Part shown: positions 1 to 9,858 of the stretch, one piece after another
Position numbering within the stretch: position 1 is the stretch's first letter
Layout: every line of letters begins with the position of its first letter
Assembly: GCA_950295325.1 (NCBI GenBank)
Contig: OX485804.1
Location: forward strand, 56,968,429 to 57,032,428
Length of the DNA stretch: 64,000 bases
Direction of reading: 5' to 3'
From: Polytrichum commune
Taxonomy: Eukaryota > Streptophyta > Polytrichopsida > Polytrichales > Polytrichaceae
Notes under the pieces: generated by a model
Told to the model about the DNA's origin: nothing
The model's input: the letters and a program-made list of their open reading frames with translations, nothing else
Databases searched by the model: none
Program-made: the position numbers and the translations under genes

Positions 1-1143
1 TTGTGATGTTATGTGTGTTGTTAAAGAAAAAATTGTATTGTGGGAATAATCTTTGGATATGGTTGGTGGATTTGGTGGCGGATAACTTAGTTTCTTGTAT
101 GGTGATAATTGAGGGTGGTCTTTGGGGATTAGTGATTAGGTCTTGTAGGCAAGGCATGGCGGTGTTAAGAGAGGAGGCGTTCCATGTGATAGCATATGAT
201 TTTTGGCTTGTTAGCGGGGGTAGGCTAGTCGATGAAGGTAGACTTTGTGTCGGAGGGGGGTTGGGGTGTGTGTATTCATTTATGGGTTCTTTGTATCTTA
301 ATGCTTCTATTAGTAATTGTCTTGGTAAGTATGGGAATGCCTCGCTCATGTTTTGAATGGTAAATGTATTGGGGTTTAGATGCATGTAGTCGTATAGTTT
401 TTTATGTATGGTGTTGGGTGGTGTTATTATGTCTTTATATATGTTGCGAAATTGTGTGTATGGGTGCGGGGTGTATATATGTCTTTCGGGAGGGTTTGTT
501 AGTGTTGTCATTGTTTCTAGTAGTTGGGATGTCCAATCTTGAGGTGGCGGTAGTTGTAGGTATGTGTTACATATTTCTATGGATGGGCTAATCGTTGTAA
601 TTAATGCGTAAATGATTCGTGGTGGGGGGTGATTTACGTGTGTTTGTATATATTGGTATAGGTATGGGAGCGAGAGTATTGTTTGTGCATGTAGTGGGTG
701 TGATGCTTGAAAAAATGGTTGAAATGTTTTGGCTAGGTGTTGGTATTCGGGTTGGAGTTTGATTGTACTTGGTATGAAGTATGTCGTTTGTCTTCTTTTG
801 TGGTCGGAGGGGTGTGTGTTTAGGAGGTCGGGCATAGGTCCAAGGTTGGATTCAATGTCCCCACTAAGGGTTATGAGTGTGGTATTATTCCATATATAAT
901 ATTTTTTGAGTTTTGTTTTAGGAGTTTTTTGGTGTATGTGTGTGAGGTGGAGGATGCTACATATGTATATGGTAGGTTGAATGGGTGGGATGAGAGGGGG
1001 TAGGATTGTATGAGGCATGTGTTGGGTGAAGTGTTGTTTGATATGTGGGTTGTCGTGGTGTGGGGAGGTGGTTGTGGATTTATGATAAGGTTGGTGTGTG
1101 TGGTTTGGGTGTATTATTTCGTTTGGTGTGTAGTGTGGGACAT
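1..1143 (-). mobile_element. Non-LTR retrotransposon (LINE) 5' part, open ORF with endonuclease start
   Basis: Read on the minus strand, the frame is open from just after a TAG at 1147-1149 to the window edge with no stop. The first ATG is at 1018-1016, giving 339 codons before the sequence runs out. Residues about 276-339 look like the start of an exonuclease-endonuclease-phosphatase (AP-type) domain as found in LINE ORF2: TWNASSL at 278-284, then QETKL at 308-312, whose Glu matches the metal-binding Glu of the family. Residues 53-61 read GDIESNLGP, resembling the 2A-like motif (DxExNPGP) seen upstream of the endonuclease in several LINE groups, but with Leu in place of the first Pro; a Met follows directly. 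The middle (62-270) is rich in Pro, Thr and His and I do not recognise it. The coding strand is very A/C-rich, unlike the neighbouring DNA. The reverse transcriptase would lie beyond the window. Clade not assigned. Confidence 0.82.
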
Positions 1144-1150
1144 ACTAAAA

Positions 1151-1984
1151 CTAAATAAATGAAACTTTGTTGCATACATTCGAAGACGTAAATGTCCTAA
1201 CCCTAGATCTAAAATCAACATGACCATGCACGTCAATGTTTTTAGCACCATGACCTTCGGGTCCTAGAATCTCTAAAGACATCCATGTTTTTTCAAGAAT
1301 AAGAGTGACAGTCGAAACCTTGGCGCATGGAGTACACGGGATTTCCTCCTTTACCAACTTCTTCATGGTGTCCACAATCTCATTGCATTCACCTTGTGCA
1401 ACATGATGATCATGGAAACCTAGATGGATACAAACTTTGTTAGCCCACTGCATGCAATGAACAATGTAGACCATTCTAGCAATGCACGGGCTTACACTTT
1501 TGGGCTTAGTCAAAAAATGCTTACAAGCAAGGGTACGGTCGATCTTTTGTGGAATTTGCCATATCCGCTTTGAGGTGGGTTTTTTTGTCACACCCACCCA
1601 TGTTTGGCAATTTATGAAATCTCAAGTAGATGCAAGAACTTTTGCCACACACTAGATGACCCACACATGTGGCATACCAAAAGATGAATTTTTGGTCATT
1701 CTTGATGTTGTTGGTCTTCGAGGTAGTCCACACATAACCATCATTGCGCATGTCCATCCCAACAAGCAAATTCATGAAGTTTGTGGACACTTATTGTAGA
1801 GGGAATACTTCAAACATGAAGTCATCGTTGAACTCATGAGGAAAAATTTAACAAAACAACATTCAATCTTATCAAAATCAAGATTCTTGATAAAACTTGT
1901 CTTGCTCATTTTTTGGGCCTCCTTAAGAATTTTAATTAAGGATTTGAAGAATTGGATGCCATCATCACCGTCAACATTGGGCAC
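1151..1984 (-). pseudogene. Decayed, frameshifted transposon-like coding remnant
   Basis: Three overlapping minus-strand open stretches follow each other in different frames (1984-1772, 1790-1521, 1597-1151), as expected for one old coding region broken by frameshifts. The middle piece has a spaced cysteine pattern (WYATC..HLVC...C) and the last piece has CIHLGFHDHHVAQGEC, resembling a Cys/His-containing N-terminal region of plant transposase-like proteins. That family assignment is from memory and weak. The 5' end of the LINE on the left abuts the 3' end of this remnant, so the LINE may have inserted into it. No function is expected. Confidence 0.4.
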
Positions 1985-2209
1985 AGTAGGTGAAGGTGGA
2001 GATGGGCATGTGATATATAGGGAGATTTGGAGTTGAAGGTGGTCAAATCTTTAGATTTTGTTGCATTGACGAAAACAAATTTTGATTATGGAGGTTCTTC
2101 ACAGTCATTTTTTCATGTAATTTTTATTACGTTTGTTATGTTTCTTCCAATAGCTTTCATGCTTCTTGTGCAAGGTGCATAATGCAGCTCTTAGACAGCC
2201 TCTGATTTG

Positions 2210-3480
2210 GCGTGTATTCATAGGTTGCTTCAATCATAGCCAAATTTGTTAATTGTCGTCACATTTAGGCATTAGTCTTAGATTTCTTGCCATCCAAGCA
2301 CCTTGTGTTTGAAATAGTAGGTTTGAAAGGGCGAAGTAGTTTTACATCTAATGCCACTGCCGTAAGGCATGACCTAGGATGTTCTACGAACCTACACTTT
2401 ATTCACTCCGGTCTCCTCCGGAGACCGGAGTTCTTCTTCTTCTTCTTCTTCTAATAGGTCTAAGCATTTGTACATGCATTAAGTTAGCCCTTGAATACAT
2501 GGCCATTGCCGACCATGTATTTGGAGGCTACCTCAACCATGGCCGAAAACACTATTTGTCTTGACAATCAAGCCTTAGTCTTAGATGCATTGACTTTTGA
2601 AGAATGTTTGCATTTCAAAGAATATGTTTGTGACACTATTCAAGGGCTTGTTTTATTTTATTTTATTGATAGACCCACTAGGTCTGCAATGAAGAAGCCC
2701 TAAAATACATGGCCATTGCCGGCCATGGATTCAAAGGTTGCCTCAATCATGGTCAAAAGCACTATTTGTCATGACACTTAGGCCTTAGTCTTAGATTCAA
2801 TGACACTTGTAGAAAGTTTGAATTTAAAGAATGTGTTGTAGCATGATAGATGCATTTGATTTTTGTCAATGTGTTTGTGTCTTTTATTGGTAGAAACAAA
2901 GGGTTAGACACTTGCTTCTCCATTGAGGCAACTATGAGATACATGGCCAACAATGTATTCCAACAATGTATTTGAAGGTTGCCCCAACAAGAGACAACTA
3001 CACCTTTTCTCTTGGCATTGAAGGTTTGAAGAAGGTTTTCATCTCCAAGAATGCGTTTGAGGGAGCTTTCAAGTTGCCTTCATACTATAAGGAAAGTAGG
3101 TTAGGCACTTGCTTCTCAACCGAGGCACCCTTGGAATACATGGCCATTACCAACCATGTATTTGGACGCTCCCTCAACCCTCTCCAAATGCAATGATTGT
3201 CTTCACATTAGGCACGAGCCTTAGATGCATTGGCTTTGAAGAAGCTATTCATTTTAAATAAAGTTTTCAAGGCAAAATTCAAGGTGCCTTCTTATTTTTG
3301 GAAACAAAGGGCTAGACCTTTACTTCAGTGCTAGTGCAACCATGGTTGTTTGCTAGCCATGTATTTGGAGGTTTCCTCAGCCAATGCCAAATGTATTGAT
3401 AATCTTGATAGGTAGGAGTCAACCAAGTTGCATTGACTTTTATAATTTTTTCATTTGAATGAATGAGGTTGTGGCAAATA
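2210..3480. repeat. Diverged tandem array, unit about 195-230 bp, about six units
   Basis: A recognisable core (ATACATGGCCATTGCC, then CATGTATTTGGAGG, then CAACCATGGCC, then a CTTAGTCTTAGATGCATTG block) recurs at about 2213, 2491, 2704, 2936, 3132 and 3345. Units differ by many substitutions and small indels and no single frame stays open through them. They are old duplicates of something once homogeneous. Parts of units read as short peptides (LEYMAITNHVFG and similar), so a decayed repetitive coding region is possible. Confidence 0.7.
2405..2452 (-). repeat. Dispersed repeat with 12-bp perfect hairpin and (GAA)n tract
   Basis: Arms 2405-2416 and 2420-2431 are exact inverted repeats (ACTCCGGTCTCC) around a 3-nt loop, followed by a TTC run. 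The same hairpin, flanks and GAA tract occur in the opposite orientation at 45265-45335. On the minus strand here the sequence continues into GAATAAAGTG, which contains an AATAAA polyadenylation-type signal, so the pair may be ends of an LTR-type or similar retroelement. Only this fragment is supported. Confidence 0.55.
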
Positions 3481-3632
3481 CATGACCCCCCCCAAAGAAG
3501 AGGATCTTGAAAAGCCGTTCAATATCAACAATGCTCTAAAATTTCCTTCATCCATGAAATGCAATGTGCAACCTGAGGAAAAAAAATATAGAAGGACACT
3601 GAAAAATAATATGTACAAAAGTTGAATCAAAA

Positions 3633-3994
3633 GTACATTCTAAACTTTGTAATATCATGCTTGTGGCAACCAAAGGGCATGTGATATTAAGAAGTTATGT
3701 AGTGTTAACATGGATGTGTAATAAAAGAGAATAGTGTAGCCTGGGACATTATGGAATAACACAAAGTCAACATTGCAGTGATGATAGTAATTACAATGAC
3801 GACAACGTGATGCATGTGAGCATGTGGTTTGAATTCTTCGGTATTTTATCTTAATGTCAAAACCATGATATATGGGAGGGGAATGTGACAATAAGGAGTA
3901 AAATTTAAACCAAGAACATCCGTTCCCTAGGGCTTTATGATATAAGAGGAGGAGTGACATTAAGGAGGTTGATATTATAGAGTTTAGAGTGTAC
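3633..3994. mobile_element. MITE, family with GTACAYTCTAAAC termini, copy 1
   Basis: The ends are inverted (GTACATTCTAAACTTTGTAATATCA on the left; the right end reads TTTAGAGTGTAC). The interior matches 38347-38660 closely, including the GGTTTGAATTCTT and ATGATATATGGGAG blocks. Length is 362 bp. No clear target duplication was found. Confidence 0.7.
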
Positions 3995-4000
3995 TTCGTC

Positions 4001-5063
4001 AACGAGTTGAATGCAAGCTCATATACAATTGTCTTCATAGTTACATGTATGGACTCTCTCTTACATTGAAAACATTGGCTACTACATGACTCACTTCATT
4101 GCGTTGAATTGCTTAATGTATAAGGTAGATGGGTCTTAAGTGGTTTATTTTCTTAATCGGACCCCTATATTTGTTTGGAATGTGGTTCGGTGAGGATCAA
4201 AGAACCAACATTATAAAAGACACACATTTAAAAGAGATTGGACTACATCTTCAAATATCATAACTACTCTACACTCAACAATGAACACAATTGGGAGGAC
4301 CTATGTATTCAATTAAGAAGACAACAAACATGCACTTTCGATAACCATTGCTAAATCGGGGAAGATTTGATTTTCAATCGGTTTTTTCATTTGTTTCATA
4401 GTAGATTTTCTAATGCAACACAAGGGTTGGTGTGTTAATCTAATCGGTAGAAGTTGGAGAACATGGAAAAACGAACCAAATAACACCCACATACCTTATA
4501 TGTAGGCTGGGGAGCCAAATCCTAATCCAGATGTTATTGCCACATTGATGGATGTGGGATGTTGTTGGATGGAATCCGTTCAACGAAAAAGGATTAACTA
4601 AATTCTGGAAATGGTAACCGACCGACAAAGACGCCAGTGACGTGGCCAAACTAAACCTCCAGGCATTGGGCTCTTGGCCTCAGGTGGCCCACGTATCCTG
4701 CACCTTCCTTTACCCAAGAGATCTACTCTGAGACCGCTGGCTAATTCCTCCACCCGCCAGACAAAGCCCCAAGTGCTCGCAATCACCCTCTAATATCCAT
4801 CGGATATTAACTTTATCCGCCGGGTAATACCGCAAGCACGTCTCAATTGTGAAATGATTGCTGTTCTTCTGTACTCTCTGCGGTTGCTCAGAGACCGAAT
4901 TCACGGAATTCGGGTTTGGGGTTTTTGAAGAAAGTCCAAAGAGACGGAGGAAAGAGATCCAGTTTGAAGTTGTTGTCACGGCAGGATTTGGTTGGCATTT
5001 CAGTTTTTTCTAGTTTGTTTTGTTTTGGAGGTGAATGCAGCGATAGTGTAAGGATTTCGTGAG
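4001..5063 (+). promoter_or_regulatory. Intergenic DNA, promoter and 5' leader of the ABCI gene
   Basis: No gene is visible from 4001 to 5063. From about 4620 the sequence becomes more GC-rich, as in plant promoters. No convincing TATA box was found at a fixed distance. The ATG at 5064 is the first in a good context (GAGATGGCT) that opens the ABC frame. Confidence 0.4.
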
Positions 5064-8000
5064 ATGGCTGGAGTGGAGGATTCGAAGAATGTGGTGGTGC
5101 AGATCAATAAACTGAAGTTTACATATCCTGGAATTGATGGAGCTCCCCCTCCTGGAGCTAAGCCTTTGATCGAAGATTTCTCACTCACCCTTGGGGCCGG
5201 GGATCGATGTCTCCTCGTGGGCGCCAATGGAGCTGGTTTGTCTCGCAATTCATTTAAAAAAAATATGTTTGGGGATTTTCAATGATTGCAGAGGTGCTTT
5301 CAATCTTTTTAATATTTGCGATTGGGATGGATGCATTCATGCCATACATTGTGGGGTATTTCGATGTCCATCATCAGCATGTCTTTCATACATTGAAATT
5401 GATGTTCGTTGATGCAACGAAAAATATGTTTTTAATTTCTCTACAATTCTGAATTTGTATACTATGTGATGAAGTTTTGGTCGCAGAGTATGCCTGGATC
5501 AGCACTCTAGGTTTAGGGTTTAGCATTCGAATTCCGCTACATTTCTAAACTGGTTCAGGGTTTAGCTGTTGAATGTTTCTCGTAGCTCCATTTGTCTCAT
5601 GAGTTGAGAAGATTCTTGGTGCTGGAAATGCTGAGCCTGAGCATTGGCCACAATTTTATCCTCATTCACACCCGTACCCGGTGTCATTGTTCTCAAGAAC
5701 TTGTGAGGGTGGGCTTCATGCCGATGTGATGTACCAAAGCGGTGGATAGACCTCGGTTGTGGATCATGTGTATATATGAAGGGTTGCACGAGACTTTATT
5801 TTGTTTCGAATTCTACGGGTTACAGTGAGGGTGGACAAATTTAGCGAGAACTGTCTGGAATGTCTGTCTATAAGTTGGACCTGATTAATGCTTGATATCT
5901 CCAACTCTGCACACCTCCGTCATTTGGAGAATCAGTTCATTACGTAGATTAAGGACACCATGTTACTTGAGATCCGGAGAAGTAGGATTGAGGGTATAAC
6001 TTGTTGGATCATCTTCAAACCAGTGCTTAGCATGGGATAAACTCCACAGCATTCTTAAGTGGTGTAGTGGGTGCTCTCCCTAAATAAGCATCTTGGAGTG
6101 ATCGTTTATGCGAGGTTTTTAAGTCGATCCTGGTAGATGGGAGAAAGCTTTGCCTGAAGACAGGTAACAATGAGGTGTCGATTAATGAGAGCTTGCCACT
6201 TGACTATTATTGGCATTCATTCATACATGTACTCAAGGACCTTCATCCTTGAATATTGATTCTTGAAGCTAGAATAGAAAGATGACAACGTTGTTACTCA
6301 TGCTTAAGAATGCTATGTCTTGTGGTCTTATGAAGATTGTTTAATTCTGCAGGCAAGACCACTTTGCTGAAGATCCTAGGTGGTAAACATATGGTGGACC
6401 CCGACATGGTGCGAGTGTTAGGTCGATCGGCTTTTCATGACACTGTTCTCACCTCCAGTGGGGCCTTAGCTTATCTTGGTGGAGAGGTGTCTATCTCTGC
6501 CTCTACCGATGTTTTCTATAATAAATATGTATTTCGGGTTTGTAGAAAGTTAGTTTTGTGACATATTTGGCATTTGGTGTCTGCCAGTAAAGAAGAAAAG
6601 CATGGTTAGTAAGAGTGTCTGAAAAAATTTGTGCAGTGGAGGAGGGACGTGGCATTTGCGGGCTTTGATGTTCCTTTGCAAATGGATGTGGCTGCTGAGA
6701 AGATGATTTTTGGGCTTCAAGGCATTGATCCTTCAAGACGAGAACATCTAATCAAGGTAACCTGCAACGTTATGTTGTGCTATAAAATAGACTAATATTC
6801 CTCCCTTTTCGGTAATGATGACCTTGCTTCCATTCTCATGACATTGGCCTCAATTCTTAGCTGCATGTAGCTGGAGTAATCCTTCAATTTACAAACATCT
6901 CGTTTTACATTTTTTCTCCTGAAGCAAGGTCATTATTAAGATCGAATTAAATACTTAAAGTCCTGAGGGCTGAAGTTGTGCCAGAAGTCATGCTTCAATA
7001 GAGCTAAATTGGATGTGGATTCTATAATGAGCATTTTATTTTATTCTTTAAAGTATGGTCATGTGAAATATGGAATGGTTGTTCCATGCTAAAAGACACT
7101 TTTGGGTTTGATCAAATGGGACAGGTCCTTGACATTGATCTGAAGTGGCGCATGCACAAAGTTTCAGATGGTCAAAGGCGACGGGTGCAAATATGCATGG
7201 GCTTGCTGCGTCCATATCAGGTAGTTTTTTAACAAAGTGTACATATTCTGTCGGCGATGCAGCTGTCACTGCTTGTGAGAATGGGTACTTATATTTAAAC
7301 AATTTACAAATTTTCAATGTCACCAATTTGATGTTTCTTGCTTTTGTGCAGGTGTTACTTCTGGATGAGATTACAGTCGACTTGGATGTTTTAGCCCGAG
7401 CTGATTTGATGACTTTTTTGAGATCAGAATGTGAAGAGAGAGGAGCCACTATTATCTATGCCACCCATATCTTTGATGGGCTTGAGTCATGGCCCACCCA
7501 TATTGTAAGCCTTCAAACCTGGCAAGTCAGTAGTGCATCAATATTATCAATATCTAGTGCATCAATATTGAGATTTGTGCACCTTCTTGACCTATGTCTT
7601 CTTTAAGAAGCTGATTAATATATCTATCCAACAAATATGTCAGGCATATGTTGCAAGGGGGAGATTGCAATTTGCAAAACCTATTAGTCAAATAGAGGAA
7701 ATGAAGGAGCTCTCACTTATGGTATGATCCCAATTCCTATATTTTGTAGGTGACTTTCCTTTCCACAATTGCTTGCACATTTGGGCATCTTTAGCAACGC
7801 TTTGTATATATTTCACATGTGCATTTTGGATCGACCTGTACATCCACTTCAAAGCTTCCAACGTTTGAAAGTGTTATTTGTGAATTTGGCATGTTTTTAT
7901 ACAAGAGTTCTGGTGTTAACTCTAGGGTCTTAATGTTCTCAGAGGACAGTTGAGAGGTGGCTACGGGCGGAAATCGATGAACAGAGAAGAGTTCGAAAGG

Positions 8001-8188
8001 AGAGGGTTGCGAAAGGATTGCCTGAATTTGAGGAACTGAATCCTGATGGGACACGTGTCATTGGCGAATCTGCGAAGACAGCTGCAAGGCCCCCCTTGAA
8101 CAATGGATGGGCAGGTGGCCGATTGCATTCTACCATAGCAGGAGAAGACCCCTACGATTTGAGCTCCAACCGAGTTCTAAGAGTATAG
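5064..8188 (+). CDS. ABCI20-like: ABC transporter I family protein, ABCI19/20/21 type (soluble ATP-binding protein)
   Basis: Seven exons: 5064-5235, 6353-6486, 6637-6756, 7125-7220, 7352-7504, 7644-7721, 7943-8188. All introns are GT-AG and phases agree, giving 332 aa, the usual length for the family. It is a single nucleotide-binding domain with no membrane segment. Walker A GANGAGKT is at 53-60 and is split by intron 1; signature VSDGQ at 155-159; Walker B LLLDE at 176-180; D-loop VDLD at 183-186; H-loop His at 213. The GRSAFHD block and the C-terminal [12 protein letters not shown]...SSNRVLR tail are typical of plant ABCI19-21 and related to yeast Caf16. Arabidopsis members are reported as ER-associated soluble ABC proteins acting in seedling cytokinin response; a role here is inferred. 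Intron 1 (1117 nt) carries a telo-box. All catalytic motifs are intact. Confidence 0.94.
5511..5524 (+). promoter_or_regulatory. Telo-box in intron 1 of the ABCI gene
   Basis: GTTTAGGGTTTAG lies 276 bp into intron 1. Telo-boxes (AAACCCTA) near transcription starts bind TRB and related factors in plants. Activity here is not shown. Confidence 0.4.
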
Positions 8189-8956
8189 AATTCCCTCAGC
8201 GTATGCTCAAAGGTTTCCCGGATGGCACTATGGGTGCAATCAAATTTCACAAACTGGCTCCCACTGTCTGCAGATTCATTTCACTTCAGCTGCAATTAAC
8301 TCCTTGCTCAAGTCACTCATTCATGTTGCTTAAGTTCAGGAATTGAGGGTGATGGGCATGTTTAAAGGTTTGAAATGGAGAATTATCCTCAAAAGTTGCA
8401 CCAGACAGTAGTGATGTAATTGATCATCAAGCTGGGATCACTGAGTACCAAGAGTGGATGTGGATTTTAGGGTATATGGGATTCTTTAGGGAGTGGAGCA
8501 TCAGTTTTAGCATGGCCTCAGTCATCGTTCTCTTGGGAAGACATTGTGAAGATTGCCCTCTAGAATGTGGAGATCTATGGCTCATTCCTCCCAAGAAGCT
8601 TATCAGTCTTCCGCATGGTGGGACACCCATTCTTTCACCCTCAACATTTCCAAATGTTAGCCAATTGAAAACAAGGTCGACGGTCTTGAAAGCAGTAGGA
8701 GCATTAAGACATTAGATGTGTGGTATACACTAACATGTCCATTGATATCATTTCAATAAAACTTTGCCAGCGGTTACTGTCGGATATCTCTCACCATTTG
8801 CAGTTGAGAACTGCTGGACATTTGATTAAATGAGGCTACTTCTTTACTTGCTCAATCACTCATGAATTTTGACAAAGTCTGCGCAACATGGTATGGGTGT
8901 CTTTGGCATTTCTTTCTAGAGCACATTATTGAGGAGATATGTAGATTTTGAATATC
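8189..8956 (+). other. 3' region of the ABCI gene
   Basis: The sequence after the stop has no coding similarity I recognise. An AATAAA at 8755-8760, 567 bp after the stop, is the first clear polyadenylation-type signal. Short open frames here are not supported as genes. Confidence 0.4.
8755..8760 (+). terminator. Candidate polyadenylation signal of the ABCI gene
   Basis: AATAAA hexamer in the expected orientation downstream of the stop. Plant signals are loose, so this is only a candidate. Confidence 0.3.
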
Positions 8957-9802
8957 ATTGAATTGTTGCAAGGAAATCCATGTGAATCACCGTATCTAGC
9001 TGACAAGACCAACTAACGGACACCCATTCTTCTGAGTAGCTTTCCTAAACCTTGAATGTCCCTACCTTGATATACAAACTGCATGCAGTGGCAACTTTCA
9101 CAAGGTGGTCAGGTGTAAATATTCGTTGATACAGAGTTGCTCAAATTCTTAGGATGTTTATCTACATCAACTAAAAATTCTTATCATACAAAGAATTGCA
9201 CAGTAGTATTTCCACAGCATAGCAACAGTTTATCCAATGTCCACCCAATTGGCACTAGTTTGAATGTGGATAGAAAAAAAGTTGTCCGCATCTGGAATTT
9301 ATGATGCACATCCAATATCTGTTCTTCCCTTTTATCTTTCTTGATTAGTATGGCTTTTTGCAGTTGGACTCTTATAAAAACATGCTTCTTATTCATTGAA
9401 TTAATATTGCATGATAATGCATGTGAACCAGCGCATATACCTGATGAAACTAACCTGTGGACATTCCTTTCTTCTGAACAGCTTTCCTAATCCTTCTAAA
9501 CGTAACGTCCCTGCCTTGATATACAAAGTTACAAACTCCATGTCATGGCAATTTTCATACACTATTGATAGAGTTGCTAGAATTCTTAGATGTTTATCCA
9601 CATCAACTAAGCATTCTTTGATACATAGAATTGCACAGTAAGCGTTTGTACAGCATAGCAATTGTCCATCCAATGTCCACCCACCAGTGGATGTAAAAGT
9701 GTTTCAAGCATCTGGAATTTATGGCTCATTGTGCACATCCATTTCATTCCTCCCTTTTATCTTTTCTCTTTCTCGACTGATATGCTTTTTCGCGGTTCTT
9801 GG
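8957..9802 (+). repeat. Direct tandem duplication upstream of the KPR-like gene
   Basis: Segment 8957-9367 is repeated at 9393-9802 with moderate divergence. Shared blocks include CCTTGATATACAAA, TAGAGTTGCT/AGAGTTGCTC, ATGTTTATC-ACATCAACTA, AGAATTGCACAGTA, CAATGTCCACCCA, CATCTGGAATTTATG and CCCTTTTATCTTT. The second copy ends about 55 bp before the ATG of the next gene, so its proximal promoter and leader are the duplicated material. No inverted ends suggest a transposon. Confidence 0.75.
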
Positions 9803-9858
9803 TGGATAAAGAGTAATTTGTAGAGCAGAGAGTTGCTATAGACTCCGGGACAGCGGCC

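Noticed and set aside
3-591. Plus-strand open frames in the T/G-rich left end
   Set aside because: They are shadows of the minus-strand LINE frame, which has endonuclease motifs and stays open much longer.
836-862. Functional 2A self-cleavage site
   Set aside because: The motif has NLGP instead of NPGP; the replaced Pro is normally essential, so it is recorded only as 2A-like.
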